Origin: Pseudooceanicola antarcticus
GTDB lineage: Bacteria > Pseudomonadota > Alphaproteobacteria > Rhodobacterales > Rhodobacteraceae
Length of the DNA: 64,000 bases
Direction: 5' to 3'
Assembly (NCBI RefSeq): GCF_900215355.1
Contig: NZ_OBEA01000004.1
Location: forward strand, 372,001-436,000
A model generated the notes under the pieces. It did not search any database. It was given only the letters and a program-made list of their open reading frames with translations, and was not told the DNA's origin. The translations under genes and the position numbers were made by a program. Below, in pieces: positions 16,412-26,943 of this stretch (position 1 is the first letter of the stretch; every line of letters starts with the position of its first letter).

Positions 16412-18719
16412 GTCGTCCTCTTGCCTGTCCTTCGGCGGGCTGCGTCTTCAGTTGCAGCCGGATCACCGCCATCGCCCCGGCATGGGCGCCCTCCGTGAAG
16501 GGCTCCGCATCCTCGAGCGACAACGAGCCGCCGTGTTCCTCGATGATCTTCTTGACGATCGGCAGGCCAAGGCCGGTGCCCTTGTCCCGCGTCGTCACAT
16601 AGGGTTCAAACAGCCGCGCCCGGTCTTCGGGCAGGCCCACGCCGTTGTCCGCGATGCGGATCTCGGCCATGGGCAGGCCATCCTCTGTCTGCCGCGCCAT
16701 CGAGACGCGGATCTCGGGCGCCCAGCCGTCCGGCGCGCCCCGCTCGGCCAGCACCTCCGTGGCCTCGCCGGCATTCTTGATCAGGTTGGTCAGCGCCTGG
16801 CTGATCATCGTCGCATCCAGCTCGGCGTCCACCGGCTCTTCCGGCAGGTCAGCGCTGATGGTCACCTCGGGCTGTCCTGCGCGCTGAAGCACCACCGCAT
16901 CCCGCAGGATCTTCGTCAGATCCTCGTCCCGCCGCGTCGGTTCCGGCATCCGGGCGAACTTCGAGAACTCGTCGACGATCCGCCGCAGGTCATCGGTCTG
17001 GCGCACGATGACATCGGTCAGGCTCTCCAGGTCGGTTTCCTGCTCTTCCTCCAGGAAGCGGCCGAACTTGCGCCGGATACGCTCTGCCGAGAGCTTGATC
17101 GGCGTCAGCGGGTTCTTGATCTCGTGGGCAATGCGGCGCGCCACGTCGCCCCAAGCCGCCATCCTCTGGGCCGAGACCAGGTCGGTCACGTCGTCAAAGG
17201 CCACCACGTAGCCCTCGCGCAGGCCAGAGGCATTGCGGCGCAGCGCCATGCGTACCAGCAGGTTCTCGAGCCGTCCGTTGCGGGTCACCTTGATCTCTTC
17301 CTGCACCACCTGCGGCCCGCCGCGGCGCAGCTGCTCGAAGAGCGGCCCGAACTCGGGCACCGCCACCGAAAGCGGCCGCGCCTCTTCCAGCCCGTCCCAG
17401 CCCAGAAGCGTCTCGGCGGAGCGGTTGACGAAGGTCACGCGACCCTCTGCATCCAGCCCGACCACGCCGGAGGTGACAGAGCTCAGCACCGAGTCAAAGA
17501 GCCGCCGTCGCGTCTCGATCTGCGCGGTGTTTTCCAGAAGCTCTTCACGCTGCCGCTTAAGTTCACGCGTCATCTGGTTGAAATAGCGTGACAAAAGCGC
17601 GAACTCGTCGTTGCCGGCCTCCTCGTAGACCCGCACGTCCAGATCGCCGCCACCGACCTGCTGGGCCGCCGAAGTCAGGCGCCCCACCGGACGCGACAGC
17701 CGTTCGGCGAACCACAGGCCCAGCCAAATCGCGGCGAGGATCAGGATCACCGCGAAGCCGAGGTAAAGCAGCGCGAACTCGAATAGCACCCGCCCGCGCT
17801 CGCTTTCCAGCTGCTGGTAGAGGCGCACGGTCTCCTGGGTGTCGTCCAGCAGGCTCAGGATACCGCCGTCGACCTCGCGGCTGACATAAAGCAGACGGTC
17901 GGGGAAACGGCGAAGCGGCACCAGGGCGCGGAATTCGTTGTTGTCCCAATCCTCGATGATGGCGACGCCCGCGCCGCGTGCCCGGTCGAAATCGGACCGG
18001 CTGGGTTCCTCGTAATCGAAGAGATAGCTGCGTTCGCCGCGCGCCTGGATCTCGCCGGCACCATTGATCACATAGGCCTCTTTCAGGCCGCGCTGGATCT
18101 GCGACTGGCCGGAATTCAGCAGCTGGCGAAGCTCTCCGTCCCCGATGAAGAAGTTGGCATCCCGCGCGCCGTCCAGCGCATTGGCCAGCAGCTTGGCATC
18201 GTCTGTCAGGTCCTGCCGGTGCTCGTCCTCATAGGCGCGCGCTGCGGCCATGGAGGTGCCCACCACCTGCCGCACCCGGTCCGAGAACCAGCCTTCGAGC
18301 CCGATGTTGATCGTCAGCGCGGCGAAGATGGCGACCGAGACCGTGGGGATCAGCGCCATCAGGGTGAAGGTGCCGGTGAGCCTCAGGTGCAGGCGAGAAC
18401 CCGCCGACTGGGCCCGCCTTGCGGCCACCATGCGGGCCACGCGCTGCGCCACCAGCGCCGCGACGACGGTGACGTAGACGAAGTCGGCCAGCAGGACGAG
18501 TCGCAGCGCCATCGAGGAGCTGCCAAGATCCAGGGGCCCCAGCACGAAGAAGGTCGAGAGCACCAGAACCGGGCCCAGGATCACCAGGCCAAGGGTCGCG
18601 ATGTTCTGGACCCGCCTTTGTCGGCTCAGTCTTACGAGCCTGTTCCAGTTCAATTGTCGTGCCCGCGTAGCCACAGGCTGCTCCCGCCCTGATGTGGTGC
18701 CTTGAGGCACCAACGCCAT
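16404..18719 (-). CDS. ntrY: Membrane sensor histidine kinase NtrY
   Basis: The N-terminal region holds about three hydrophobic helices before residue 125, then a periplasmic region to about 310, another membrane helix near 315-335 and a HAMP domain. A PAS domain follows, then an H-box [18 protein letters not shown] and an ATPase domain with NLIKNAGEA and DKGTGLGLPIVKK. The length of 771 aa is normal. It is preceded by ntrC with a 55-bp gap and followed directly by ntrX. Confidence 0.95.
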   Translation of the reverse strand: MALVPQGTTSGREQPVATRARQLNWNRLVRLSRQRRVQNIATLGLVILGPVLVLSTFFVLGPLDLGSSSMALRLVLLADFVYVTVVAALVAQRVARMVAARRAQSAGSRLHLRLTGTFTLMALIPTVSVAIFAALTINIGLEGWFSDRVRQVVGTSMAAARAYEDEHRQDLTDDAKLLANALDGARDANFFIGDGELRQLLNSGQSQIQRGLKEAYVINGAGEIQARGERSYLFDYEEPSRSDFDRARGAGVAIIEDWDNNEFRALVPLRRFPDRLLYVSREVDGGILSLLDDTQETVRLYQQLESERGRVLFEFALLYLGFAVILILAAIWLGLWFAERLSRPVGRLTSAAQQVGGGDLDVRVYEEAGNDEFALLSRYFNQMTRELKRQREELLENTAQIETRRRLFDSVLSSVTSGVVGLDAEGRVTFVNRSAETLLGWDGLEEARPLSVAVPEFGPLFEQLRRGGPQVVQEEIKVTRNGRLENLLVRMALRRNASGLREGYVVAFDDVTDLVSAQRMAAWGDVARRIAHEIKNPLTPIKLSAERIRRKFGRFLEEEQETDLESLTDVIVRQTDDLRRIVDEFSKFARMPEPTRRDEDLTKILRDAVVLQRAGQPEVTISADLPEEPVDAELDATMISQALTNLIKNAGEATEVLAERGAPDGWAPEIRVSMARQTEDGLPMAEIRIADNGVGLPEDRARLFEPYVTTRDKGTGLGLPIVKKIIEEHGGSLSLEDAEPFTEGAHAGAMAVIRLQLKTQPAEGQARGRHE

Positions 18720-18774
18720 ATATTGTGGCTCTACCGGGAGGCTGTCCCCCGAAGGCCACGCTTCTGTGGCGTTT

Positions 18775-20148
18775 TTACATCAACTTCCGACGGCGTGTCA
18801 CGCGAATATCCAGATCGGTGATCTTCTTGCGCAGGGTATTCCGGTTGATCCCCAGAAGATCGGCACATTTCGCCTGATTGCCGCCCGTGGCTTCCAGCGC
18901 GATCTCGATCAGGGGCAGTTCGACCTCCTTCAGGATGCGCGCATAGAGGCCCGGCGGGGGCAGCATGTTGCCATGAAGGTCGAAGTAGCGCCGCAGGTGA
19001 CGGGCGACGGAGCCAGAGAGCTTCTCGCTCTCGCCCTGCCCGCCCAGAAGTGGCTCGGTCTCGGGCTGGTTGCCCAGGACGCTTTCCACTTCTGCACGGC
19101 TGATCTCGTCGGTGCGGGCGGTCAGCACCAGGCGGCGGATGGCGTTCTCGAGCTGGCGCACGTTGCCGGGCCATGAGTAGGTGCGCATCATCTCGAGCGC
19201 ATCCTCGGCCAGGTAGCGGCGCAGGGCGCCTTCACGCTCGGCGCGCTGCAGGAAATGCTCGACCAGCAGCGGGATATCGTCGACGCGCTCACGCAGGGCG
19301 GGCACGTTGATGGTGGCGCCGGTCAGCCGGTAGAAGAGATCCTGGCGCAGGTCGCCCTCTTCCATGGCGCGGTTCAGATCGGTCTGCGAGGTCGCCATGA
19401 AGCGCGGCAGGTTGTCGGTCGCACCGTCCATCATGCGCACGATGCGGGCCTGGACCTCCTGGTCGATATCGGCCACCTCGTCGAAAAGCACGGTGCCGCC
19501 CTTGGCCCGTGCCAGGATGCGGGCGGGGCCTTCGAGGTCCTGCAGATCCGAGGCGGAGACGGCGATGAACGGCAGGTTGCGGCGGTCGCTGAAGTCGTGA
19601 ATTGCCTTGGCGATCAGGGACTTGCCGGTCCCACTTTCACCAGCTATCAGCACCGGAAGATCGGTGTTCATCACCCGCGCCACGAGGCGATAGAGCGCCT
19701 GCATCGAGGGCGTGCGACCGACCAGGGGCAGCTCGTCGGGCCGTTCCTTGATCTCTTCGGTGGGCTTGGAGGAAGGCGCACGCTGGCGCTGCTCCAGCGC
19801 GCGCGCGGTGCGCTTCATCAGGTCCGGCAGGTCGAAGGGCTTGGGCAGGTAGTCATAGGCCTCGGCCTCGGCGGCCTGGATGGCGGTCATGATGGTGTTC
19901 TGCGCCGAGATCACGATCACCGGCAGGCCGGGCCGGTCCTGGGCGATCTTGGGCAGCATCTCGAGCCCGTTTCCGTCGGGCATCATCACGTCCGAGATCA
20001 CCACGTCGCCCTTGCCCTCGCCGACCCATCGCATCAGCGTGGTCAGCGACGAGGTGGCATGGACCTTGCAACCGGCGCGGGTCAGCGCCTGGGTCAGGAC
20101 CGTGCGGATCGTGCGATCGTCATCTGCAACCAGGATCGTACCGTCCAT
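18775..20148 (-). CDS. ntrC: Nitrogen response regulator NtrC, sigma-54-independent type
   Basis: The receiver domain has Asp in [10 protein letters not shown] and Lys in PKPFD. The AAA+ domain has Walker [10 protein letters not shown], and the C-terminal Fis-type helix-turn-helix includes [20 protein letters not shown]. As in Rhodobacter capsulatus NtrC, which activates sigma-70 RNA polymerase, the GAFTGA loop is absent: [15 protein letters not shown] replaces the usual segment. The ATG at 20148 overlaps the ntrB stop in TGATG and has an AAGGAG ribosome site inside ntrB. Confidence 0.95.
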   Translation of the reverse strand: MDGTILVADDDRTIRTVLTQALTRAGCKVHATSSLTTLMRWVGEGKGDVVISDVMMPDGNGLEMLPKIAQDRPGLPVIVISAQNTIMTAIQAAEAEAYDYLPKPFDLPDLMKRTARALEQRQRAPSSKPTEEIKERPDELPLVGRTPSMQALYRLVARVMNTDLPVLIAGESGTGKSLIAKAIHDFSDRRNLPFIAVSASDLQDLEGPARILARAKGGTVLFDEVADIDQEVQARIVRMMDGATDNLPRFMATSQTDLNRAMEEGDLRQDLFYRLTGATINVPALRERVDDIPLLVEHFLQRAEREGALRRYLAEDALEMMRTYSWPGNVRQLENAIRRLVLTARTDEISRAEVESVLGNQPETEPLLGGQGESEKLSGSVARHLRRYFDLHGNMLPPPGLYARILKEVELPLIEIALEATGGNQAKCADLLGINRNTLRKKITDLDIRVTRRRKLM

Positions 20149-21284
20149 CACTTGTTCTCCTTCTCGAGGATTTCCTTGGGCGCCCGCGGCAACGAAATGC
20201 GGAACACCGTCTTGCCCGGAACCGAGGTGACCGAAATCCAGCCCTCATGGTCCGAGATGATCTTGCTCACCAGCGCCAGGCCCAGGCCCGTGCCGTTCTC
20301 CCGGCCCGAGACGAAGGGGTCGAAGATGTCGCCGGCGATGTCTTCCGGCAGGCCGGGGCCGTCATCCTCGATTTCGATCTGCAAGGGCAGGCTCTTTCCC
20401 TTCCCGTCTGCGCGGCGCAGGCGGAAGGAATGTTCGAAATAGGTATGCAGGCGGATGGTGCCACCCTCCCTGCCGGCAGCCTGGGCGGCGTTCTTCAGCA
20501 GGTTCAGCACCACCTGCAGCAGCTGGTCCGGGTCCCCCAGGGCCTGCGGCAGCGAGGGGTCGTAATCCTCGATGATCTTCATCTCGGCGCCGAAGCCCAG
20601 AAGCGCGGAGCGCCGCGCCCGGTCCAGCACGTCGTGCAGGTTCACCGCCTTCATGTTGGGCATCGTCAGGTTGCCGAATTGCTCGACCTGCTCCAGCAGC
20701 TTCACGATGCGGCGGCTTTCGCTGACGATCAGGTCCGTCAGCTCCATGTCCTCCTTGGAGAGGTTCATCGACAGCAGCTGCGCCGCGCCGGTAATGCCCG
20801 CCAGTGGGTTCTTGATCTCATGCGCCAGCATCTCGGCCATGCCGATGGCCGACTTGGCCGCCGATTTCACGCTGTGATCCTGGGTCATCCGCCCCGCCAG
20901 CTCGCGCGGCGAGATCAGGAACAGCATGAACCCCGGCCGGTCGTTCAGCGGAGAGATCTGCAGGTTGCAATGCAGCGGCGCACGCTCGCCGGTGCCCACG
21001 TCCACGTCGTTGACGAAAAGCGGAGAGGCCGTGTCGCGGGCGCGCTGGAAGGCCTCTTCCAGCGGGCTGTCGATCATCACCCGTTCCCAGACCTTCTGGC
21101 CGCGGATCGAGCGCGCCGAGGTATTCAGGAACCCTTCGGCGGCTGCGTTGATCGAGATGATCGAGTCATCGGGGTCGAGCAGCAGCGCCGGGACGGGAAG
21201 AGAGGCCCAGACGGGCGTATTCTCGACATCGGCGATGGCGGCGGCGATCTCCTCGGACTCGAAGGGAATGGACCGCGTATTCAT
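20148..21284 (-). CDS. ntrB: Nitrogen sensor histidine kinase NtrB
   Basis: This soluble two-domain kinase has a PAS domain (about 20-125), H-box [20 protein letters not shown]-box [10 protein letters not shown], and G-boxes DDGPGLP and GTGLGLALV. In the nitrogen cascade it phosphorylates NtrC when PII (GlnB) is uridylylated. The start overlaps the dusB stop by 4 bp (ATGA), and the stop overlaps the ntrC start, so translation of the three genes is coupled. Confidence 0.96.
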   Translation of the reverse strand: MNTRSIPFESEEIAAAIADVENTPVWASLPVPALLLDPDDSIISINAAAEGFLNTSARSIRGQKVWERVMIDSPLEEAFQRARDTASPLFVNDVDVGTGERAPLHCNLQISPLNDRPGFMLFLISPRELAGRMTQDHSVKSAAKSAIGMAEMLAHEIKNPLAGITGAAQLLSMNLSKEDMELTDLIVSESRRIVKLLEQVEQFGNLTMPNMKAVNLHDVLDRARRSALLGFGAEMKIIEDYDPSLPQALGDPDQLLQVVLNLLKNAAQAAGREGGTIRLHTYFEHSFRLRRADGKGKSLPLQIEIEDDGPGLPEDIAGDIFDPFVSGRENGTGLGLALVSKIISDHEGWISVTSVPGKTVFRISLPRAPKEILEKENK

Positions 21285-22300
21285 GCGGCGCGTACCTCCG
21301 GTTGGGGATGGGCGTCTTGAGTTCGGGCGTCGGGGCCGGCGGCAAGCGCCTCCGGCAACAGGGCGAAGACCTGCGAAGGCTCGGTGGAGCGCAGGATCTG
21401 GCCGCGCAGGGCGGCAGGTGTGGCGGCATGGTCCATGTACCAGCCCAGGTGCTTGCGCAGCACGCGGCCCCCAAGATCGGAGCCGTAGAAGCCGAGACCG
21501 GCCTCGTAGTGGCTGGCCACCATGTCGGAAAATTCATTTGCGTCCGGGGTCTTGCAGGGCGTTCTTCCGGCAAGCGCGTCGCGGATCTGGGCCAGCCGCC
21601 AAGGGCGCCCCTGCGCCCCGCGTCCGACCATGACGCCATCGGCGCCGGAGAGCCTGAGCGCCTCGCGCGCGCTCTCCAGGTCGGTGATGTCGCCATTGGC
21701 CACCACCGGGATCGAGACCGCCTCTTTCACCGCGCGGATCGCGGCCCAGTCGGCGGAGCCCTTGTAGAACTGGCAACGGGTGCGGCCATGGACCACCACC
21801 ATCTGCACGCCCGCGCCCTCGGCACGGGCCGCCAGCTCGGGGGCGTTGATCATGTCGTCGTCCCAGCCCAGACGCATCTTCAGCGTCACCGGGGTCGAGA
21901 CCGCCTCGGCCACCGCCTCGATCAGGGTCAGCGCATGGTCGAGATCGCGCATCAGCGCCGAACCCGACAGGCCACCGACCACCTTCTTGGCCGGGCAGCC
22001 CATGTTGATGTCGATGATACCCGCGCCCTGCCCTTCGACCATTCGCGCGGCCTCGCCGATCCAATAGGCATCGCGGCCGGCAAGCTGCACCGAGGTCGTG
22101 GCATCGCCAAAGCCCAGTTCGGCGCGCTCGCGGGTGCCGGGCTTGGCCTGGACCATTTCCTGGCTGGCCACCATTTCAGAAACGACCAGATCGGCACCGA
22201 ACCCTGCCACCAGGTCCCGAAACGGACGGTCGGTAATCCCGGCCAGCGGCGCGAGGCAGACCGGCGGAACAGAGTTTGCGAAGAGATCAGTTACAGACAT
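21281..22300 (-). CDS. dusB: tRNA-dihydrouridine synthase DusB (NifR3)
   Basis: An FMN-dependent enzyme that reduces uridine in the tRNA D loop. Visible signatures are [12 protein letters not shown], the active-site region [12 protein letters not shown] with its catalytic Cys, and [12 protein letters not shown]. In Rhodobacter the first gene of the nifR3-ntrB-ntrC operon has this identity. It is the promoter-proximal gene here and faces ispDF across 193 bp, which should hold both promoters. The ribosome site is weak. Confidence 0.96.
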   Translation of the reverse strand: MSVTDLFANSVPPVCLAPLAGITDRPFRDLVAGFGADLVVSEMVASQEMVQAKPGTRERAELGFGDATTSVQLAGRDAYWIGEAARMVEGQGAGIIDINMGCPAKKVVGGLSGSALMRDLDHALTLIEAVAEAVSTPVTLKMRLGWDDDMINAPELAARAEGAGVQMVVVHGRTRCQFYKGSADWAAIRAVKEAVSIPVVANGDITDLESAREALRLSGADGVMVGRGAQGRPWRLAQIRDALAGRTPCKTPDANEFSDMVASHYEAGLGFYGSDLGGRVLRKHLGWYMDHAATPAALRGQILRSTEPSQVFALLPEALAAGPDARTQDAHPQPEVRAA

Positions 22301-22493
22301 GCTTAAACCTTGAGCATCCGCTTATGCGTTAGACCGAATCCGTGTGACTAACAACAAAACGGCCCTAATTACTTCCTGGCGGGCACCTCACATGCCCGTT
22401 TTTTAGGCGAGGGACAGAGCCTCCCGCCATTGCCCCCGCGCCTTGCTGCGCCTATTCCTCTGCCAAGGACCCCAAGGATCGGAACCGCAACAC

Positions 22494-23618
22494 ATGAGCG
22501 ACGCCGCCATCATCGTGGCCGCCGGCCGGGGCAGCCGGGCCGGTGGACCGCTGCCGAAACAGTGGCAGCCCCTGGCCGGGCGCCGGGTCGCGGATTGGAC
22601 GATCGCGGCGATCCGCAAGGCCGGGCTCTGGCCCATCGTGGTGGTTCTCCACCCCGAGGACATGGGCCGGGAGCTGCCGTCTGATATCCTGCGCGTGCCC
22701 GGCGGGGCAAGCCGTGACGCCTCGGTACGGGCGGGGCTTGCGGCCCTGGACCCGGCGAAGGTCGAGACCGTGCTGATCCACGACGTGGCGCGGCCCTGCG
22801 TCCCGCAACAGGTCATCGCCGATGTGCGCGACGCCCTGCAGCAGGCCGAGGCGGCGGCACCGGGCCTGCCGGTCACCGATGCACTCTGGCGCGGCGCGGC
22901 GGGCCAGGTCACCGGCACCGCCCCGCGCGAGGGGCTCTTTCGGGCGCAGACCCCGCAGGGGTTCCGCCTTGCCCCGCTGCTGGCGGCCCATGCCGCCCAC
23001 CCCGGCGGTGCCGCCGATGATGTCGAGGTCGCCCGCGCCGCCGGACTTGCCGTGACCATCACGCCGGGCGCCGAAGAGAACCTGAAGATCACCCACCCCG
23101 GCGATTTCGCTCGGGCCGAGAAGATACTGAGAGGCCAAATGGATATCCGACTGGGCAATGGTTACGACGTGCATGCCTTCACCGAGGGGGCCGGCGTCTG
23201 GCTCTGCGGTGTCGAGATCCCCCACGACCGCGCCCTGCTGGGCCATTCCGATGCCGATGTGGCCATGCATGCGGTAACCGACGCGATCTACGGCGCCCTG
23301 GCCGAAGGCGATATCGGGCGTCACTTCCCGCCCTCGGACCCGCAGTGGAAGGGCGCCGCCAGCCATATCTTCCTGGCCCATGCGGTCGAACTGGCGGCCT
23401 CGAAGGGCTATGCGATCTCGAACGTCGATTGTACGATCATCTGCGAGGCGCCGAAGATCGGGCCTCATGCCGGGGCCATGCAGGCCCGCATGGCCGAGAT
23501 CATGGGCCTCGAGGTCTCTCGCATCTCGGTCAAGGCGACCACATCTGAAAAGCTCGGGTTCACCGGGCGCAAGGAAGGGATCGCGTCCATCGCGACGGCC
23601 CTGCTGGTGAAGGCATGA
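22494..23618 (+). CDS. ispDF: Bifunctional IspD/IspF (MEP cytidylyltransferase and MEcPP synthase)
   Basis: The two non-adjacent steps of the methylerythritol phosphate isoprenoid pathway are fused. IspD occupies about 1-215 ([15 protein letters not shown] nucleotide-binding loop, [14 protein letters not shown]). IspF occupies about 216-374, starting [13 protein letters not shown], with zinc ligands in D-x-H and [11 protein letters not shown], and the [14 protein letters not shown] end. The fusion is known in several alphaproteobacteria. The ATG at 22494 is chosen because IspD homology begins there. It overlaps pgpA by 4 bp. Confidence 0.97.
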   Translation: MSDAAIIVAAGRGSRAGGPLPKQWQPLAGRRVADWTIAAIRKAGLWPIVVVLHPEDMGRELPSDILRVPGGASRDASVRAGLAALDPAKVETVLIHDVARPCVPQQVIADVRDALQQAEAAAPGLPVTDALWRGAAGQVTGTAPREGLFRAQTPQGFRLAPLLAAHAAHPGGAADDVEVARAAGLAVTITPGAEENLKITHPGDFARAEKILRGQMDIRLGNGYDVHAFTEGAGVWLCGVEIPHDRALLGHSDADVAMHAVTDAIYGALAEGDIGRHFPPSDPQWKGAASHIFLAHAVELAASKGYAISNVDCTIICEAPKIGPHAGAMQARMAEIMGLEVSRISVKATTSEKLGFTGRKEGIASIATALLVKA

Positions 23619-24112
23619 CCCTCTCTCATCTCATTGCCACCGTCGGTGGCACCGGCCACCTGAAACCGGCCTCGGGCACCTGGGGCAGCGCGGCGGGGCT
23701 ACTCCTGGCGGTGCTGCTGCACTGGCTGGGCGGGCCGCTGCTGCTGGTCCTGGCGCTGATCGTGGTCTGGTTTGCCGGCCTCTGGTCGGTGAAGGCCGAG
23801 ACCGCCGGCAAGGCGGATCACGACCCCTCGGAGATCGTCGTCGACGAGGTGGTGGGTATCTTCGTGGCCTTCCTGCCCGTCTCCTTGGGGGCCGCGCATG
23901 TCGGCGCGCCGCTTTCGGCGCTCTGGCCCGGCTGGGTCACCGCCTTCCTGGCCTTCCGTCTCTTCGACATCTGGAAGCCCTGGCTGGTCGGCCGCGCCGA
24001 CCGGCGCAACGACGCCCTGGGGGTGATGCTGGATGACCTGATCGCCGGCGTCTTCGCGGCGGTGGTCGTCGTCGCCCTGGCCGCCCTATCGCACCTGGTG
24101 CTGATGGCATGA
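23615..24112 (+). CDS. pgpA: Phosphatidylglycerophosphatase A
   Basis: It dephosphorylates phosphatidylglycerophosphate to phosphatidylglycerol in the inner membrane. Several membrane helices span 165 residues, and the conserved acidic motifs are present: [14 protein letters not shown] near the start, then [12 protein letters not shown] and [10 protein letters not shown]. It is translationally coupled at both ends by ATGA overlaps, with ispDF and with the cinA-type gene. Confidence 0.93.
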   Translation: MTLSHLIATVGGTGHLKPASGTWGSAAGLLLAVLLHWLGGPLLLVLALIVVWFAGLWSVKAETAGKADHDPSEIVVDEVVGIFVAFLPVSLGAAHVGAPLSALWPGWVTAFLAFRLFDIWKPWLVGRADRRNDALGVMLDDLIAGVFAAVVVVALAALSHLVLMA

Positions 24113-24582
24113 GCGCGCTTGCCGCCTCCGTCATCCGCGCCGCGCGCGAACGGGGGTTGAGCCTCGGCACGGCCGAGAGCTGCACCGGCGGGCTGATCGC
24201 CGCCGCGCTGACCGATGTGCCGGGCTCATCCTCGGTGGTGCTGGGCGGCGTGGTCTCCTACGCGGTGGCGGTGAAGGAAGCGCTGCTCGAAGTCCCGCCC
24301 GAGGTCATCGTGGAACACGGCGTGGTCTCGGAAGAGGTCGCCCGCGCCATGGCCCGTGGCGCGCGCGCCGGACTGCGTGCCGATCTGGTCGTCGCCACCA
24401 CCGGCGTCGCGGGCCCCGGCCCCTCGGGCGATGACCCTGAGGGGCGCGTCTGCTTTGCCCTGACCGGCGCCGAGGGCACGCTGAGCGTGACGGTGGATTT
24501 CGGCGCCCTGGGGCGCGCCGAGGTACGGCGCCGGGCAACCGATTACGCGCTGGACATGCTGCTGGCGGCGCTTCAGCCGTAG
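24109..24582 (+). CDS. CinA C-terminal domain protein, nicotinamide-nucleotide amidohydrolase
   Basis: The 157-aa stand-alone CinA C-terminal (PncC) domain is recognised by TAESCTGGLIAAALTDVPGS, VVSYAVAVKEALL and TGVAGPGP. PncC deamidates NMN in the pyridine-nucleotide salvage cycle; the N-terminal pyrophosphatase domain of full CinA is absent, as is common. Its last 10 bp overlap the 3' end of the convergent RatA-like gene. Confidence 0.93.
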   Translation: MSALAASVIRAARERGLSLGTAESCTGGLIAAALTDVPGSSSVVLGGVVSYAVAVKEALLEVPPEVIVEHGVVSEEVARAMARGARAGLRADLVVATTGVAGPGPSGDDPEGRVCFALTGAEGTLSVTVDFGALGRAEVRRRATDYALDMLLAALQP

Positions 24583-25016
24583 AGCTCTGCCGCGCGGCGC
24601 TCGAAGGCGCGCACGATGCGCTGCATGGCCTCGTTGAAGACCACCCCGATGATCCCCTGCAGCACCGCGTTCTTGAATTCGAAATCGACGAAGAAGTCGA
24701 TCTCGCAGCCCGCTTCGGCCTCGCGGAAGGTCCAGTTGGACTTCATGTAGCGGAAGGGACCGTCGAGATACTCGGTGTCGATCTTCATCTGCTCGGGCCA
24801 GAGCACGACCCGACTGCCGAACCGCTCGCGGAACACCTTGAAAGAAATCACCAGGTCCGCCTCCATCACCTCGTGGTCGCCCTCGTGCCTGCGCGAGCGG
24901 ATGCGCGCGGCAGAACACCAGGGCAGGAACTTGGGATAGGCGGACACATCGGCCACCAGGTCATACATCTGCTGGGCCGTATAGGGCAGCTTGCGGGTCT
25001 CGGAATGGGTCGGCAT
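24573..25016 (-). CDS. Coq10/RatA-family START-domain protein
   Basis: The 147-aa protein opens with [22 protein letters not shown] and continues YPKFLPWC, the classic start of the Coq10/RatA polyketide-cyclase-like family; it ends in a long amphipathic helix ([18 protein letters not shown]). Alphaproteobacterial members are thought to bind ubiquinone or related lipids. The name RatA toxin is inherited from E. coli and need not apply. The ATG at 25016 is preferred over one 16 codons upstream. It ends in a 10-bp overlap with the cinA-type gene. Confidence 0.9.
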   Translation of the reverse strand: MPTHSETRKLPYTAQQMYDLVADVSAYPKFLPWCSAARIRSRRHEGDHEVMEADLVISFKVFRERFGSRVVLWPEQMKIDTEYLDGPFRYMKSNWTFREAEAGCEIDFFVDFEFKNAVLQGIIGVVFNEAMQRIVRAFERRAAELYG

Positions 25017-25101
25017 CGGCGGACAGGGCTTCCCATACGTTCTGGTTTCTGCTGGGGTTTTCATGTCTTATACTAGGCCGCGACATTCAAGGGGGAAGAC
25101 C

Positions 25102-25647
25102 GTGACGCGTCCATATGTCATCGACGAAATGATCTCTGCCAAGGCCATCGCGGCGCGGATCGAGGCATTGTGCCATGAAATCCGGGCCACCTTCCCCGCC
25201 GACGAGCGGCTGGTGGTGGTGGGGCTGCTGCGCGGCTCCTTCGTCTTCATCGCCGATCTGGCACGAGAACTGTCGGACCGCGATGTCGAGGTCGACTTCC
25301 TCGAGGCCTCCTCTTACGGCAACGCCATGGAGAGCTCGCGCGAGGTGCGCATCCTGAAGGACCTGCGCGGCGAGATCGAGGGCCGCAACGTGCTGGTGGT
25401 CGAGGATATCGTCGACACCGGCCATACGCTGAAACACGTGATGGGCCTGCTGCGCTCGCGCGATCCGGCGCGGATCAAGACCATCGCGCTGCTCGACAAG
25501 CCCTCGCGGCGCGAAGCGGACATGAAGGCCGACTGGATCGGCTTCGAGATCCCCGACGAGTTCGTCGTGGGCTATGGCATCGACTACGCCCAGTGCAATC
25601 GCAACCTGCCCTTCATCGGCAAGGTGCGCTTCACCGAGCCCGAATGA
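25102..25647 (+). CDS. hpt: Hypoxanthine phosphoribosyltransferase
   Basis: A purine salvage enzyme joining hypoxanthine or guanine to PRPP. The PRPP-binding loop [14 protein letters not shown], the [13 protein letters not shown] loop and the [20 protein letters not shown] end match the family; 181 aa is the usual length. The start is a GTG at 25102, directly behind GGGGGAAG, the best ribosome site in the region. Its stop overlaps the start of the small downstream gene by 4 bp. Confidence 0.95.
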   Translation: MTRPYVIDEMISAKAIAARIEALCHEIRATFPADERLVVVGLLRGSFVFIADLARELSDRDVEVDFLEASSYGNAMESSREVRILKDLRGEIEGRNVLVVEDIVDTGHTLKHVMGLLRSRDPARIKTIALLDKPSRREADMKADWIGFEIPDEFVVGYGIDYAQCNRNLPFIGKVRFTEPE

Positions 25648-25808
25648 TCTGGCTGCTGCGCGCCACCCGCTGGGCCCGCAATCCGCCCTCGGCGAAGCGG
25701 GTCAAGCTGGTGGCCGCGGTGGTGGCCCTCTGCCTGGCGATCTGGGGGCTTGAACAGCTCTTCGGATTCCCCGAGTGGCTGGAGCCCGAACGCCTGCCCC
25801 GGCGCTAG
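25644..25808 (+). CDS. Small single-span membrane protein coupled to hpt
   Basis: The 54-residue protein begins in an ATGA overlap with the hpt stop. It has a basic N-terminal stretch ([17 protein letters not shown]), one hydrophobic helix ([19 protein letters not shown]) and a short polar tail. The positive-inside rule places the N terminus in the cytoplasm. I believe similar small proteins follow hpt in other Rhodobacterales, but this is from memory. Function unknown. Confidence 0.7.
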   Translation: MIWLLRATRWARNPPSAKRVKLVAAVVALCLAIWGLEQLFGFPEWLEPERLPRR

Positions 25809-25909
25809 GCGTCACGGCAACGTCAGAATTTGCCTGTTGCGCTCTGGCCGTGCTGGGTTAACCCTGCGGCAAAGGGCCGCTGTGCCCGGCCAGCACGGGG
25901 GAGGATCCG

Positions 25910-26800
25910 ATGCGCAAGATCCTGGCAAGCCTTATCGTCCTGATCATAATCGCCGCCGGGGTGGGCTGGGTGCTGACCGCGCCGAAGCCGCTGGACCCGT
26001 CGGTCACCGCCGGGCTCACCGGCGATCCCGAGCACGGAGAGGCGATCTTCAACGCCGGTGGCTGTGCCTCCTGCCATGCGGCCCCCGGCGCCGAGGGTGA
26101 GGCGCGGCTGATCCTGGCCGGCGGCAAGGCCTTCCCCAGCCCCTTCGGCACCTTCTACGCCCCCAACATCTCGACCTCCGAGACCGCCGGGATCGGCGCC
26201 TGGACCGTGGCCGACCTGGCCAATGCGATGCTGCGCGGGGTCTCTCCGGCCGGGCAGCACTATTACCCCGCCTTCCCCTATGGCTCTTACGCCAAGGCCA
26301 GGCCGCAGGATGTGGCCGACCTGCGCGCCTACCTCGACACGCTGCCTGCGACCGAGACCGCCAGCCGCGACCATGACGTTGGTTTCCCCTTCAACATCCG
26401 CCGCAGCCTTGGCGGCTGGAAGCTGCTCTTCTTCCGCGATGAGTTCGTCATGGAAGAGGTCAACAGCGAGCCCCTGGCACGGGGCCGCTACCTGGTCGAA
26501 GCGCTTGGCCATTGCGCCGAGTGCCACACGCCGCGCAATGCGCTTGGCGGGCTCGACACCTCCCGCTGGCTGGGCGGCGCGCCCAACCCCTCGGGTCAGG
26601 GCACGATCCCCAACATCACCTCCGGCGGTCTCAGCTGGAGCGAGGATGAAATCGCCGAATACCTCGCCTCGGGCTTCACGCCTGACTTCGACGTTGCCGG
26701 TGGCGAAATGGCAGAGGTGGTGCAGAACACCGCCAACCTCTCCGCCACGGACCGTGCCGCGATTGCCGCCTACGTGAAGGCGGTTCCAGCGGTGGAGTGA
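25910..26800 (+). CDS. Di-heme membrane-anchored cytochrome c
   Basis: Two CXXCH heme sites are present, CASCH near residue 52 and CAECH near 202, each followed by a cytochrome c domain with the distal region APNIS or IPNIT. The N terminus has one hydrophobic helix (about 4-24) that acts as signal or anchor. The two-domain layout resembles the cytochrome subunits of periplasmic alcohol and aldehyde dehydrogenases and related di-heme carriers. No dehydrogenase gene is adjacent, so the partner is unknown. Confidence 0.92.
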   Translation: MRKILASLIVLIIIAAGVGWVLTAPKPLDPSVTAGLTGDPEHGEAIFNAGGCASCHAAPGAEGEARLILAGGKAFPSPFGTFYAPNISTSETAGIGAWTVADLANAMLRGVSPAGQHYYPAFPYGSYAKARPQDVADLRAYLDTLPATETASRDHDVGFPFNIRRSLGGWKLLFFRDEFVMEEVNSEPLARGRYLVEALGHCAECHTPRNALGGLDTSRWLGGAPNPSGQGTIPNITSGGLSWSEDEIAEYLASGFTPDFDVAGGEMAEVVQNTANLSATDRAAIAAYVKAVPAVE

Positions 26801-26840
26801 GCCGAATGCCGGGACAACCTGCCGTCTCATTGAAAACGCA

Positions 26841-26866
26841 ATAGAGGGCGCCCTCGCGGCGCCCTA
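26841..26866. terminator. Hairpin downstream of the cytochrome c gene
   Basis: GGGCGCC/GGCGCCC with flanking ATAG/CTAT pairs and a 5-nt loop lies 40 bp after the cytochrome stop and 78 bp beyond the 3' end of the convergent DUF2267 gene. There is no proper T run, so its strength as a terminator is uncertain. Confidence 0.45.
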
Positions 26867-26943
26867 TGCAAATGCCGGTGCAGCTCGGAAGCTTGAAGCG
26901 CAATGTCCGCTTCGAGTCCAGAGTGACGGATGCTGCAAAGCAG

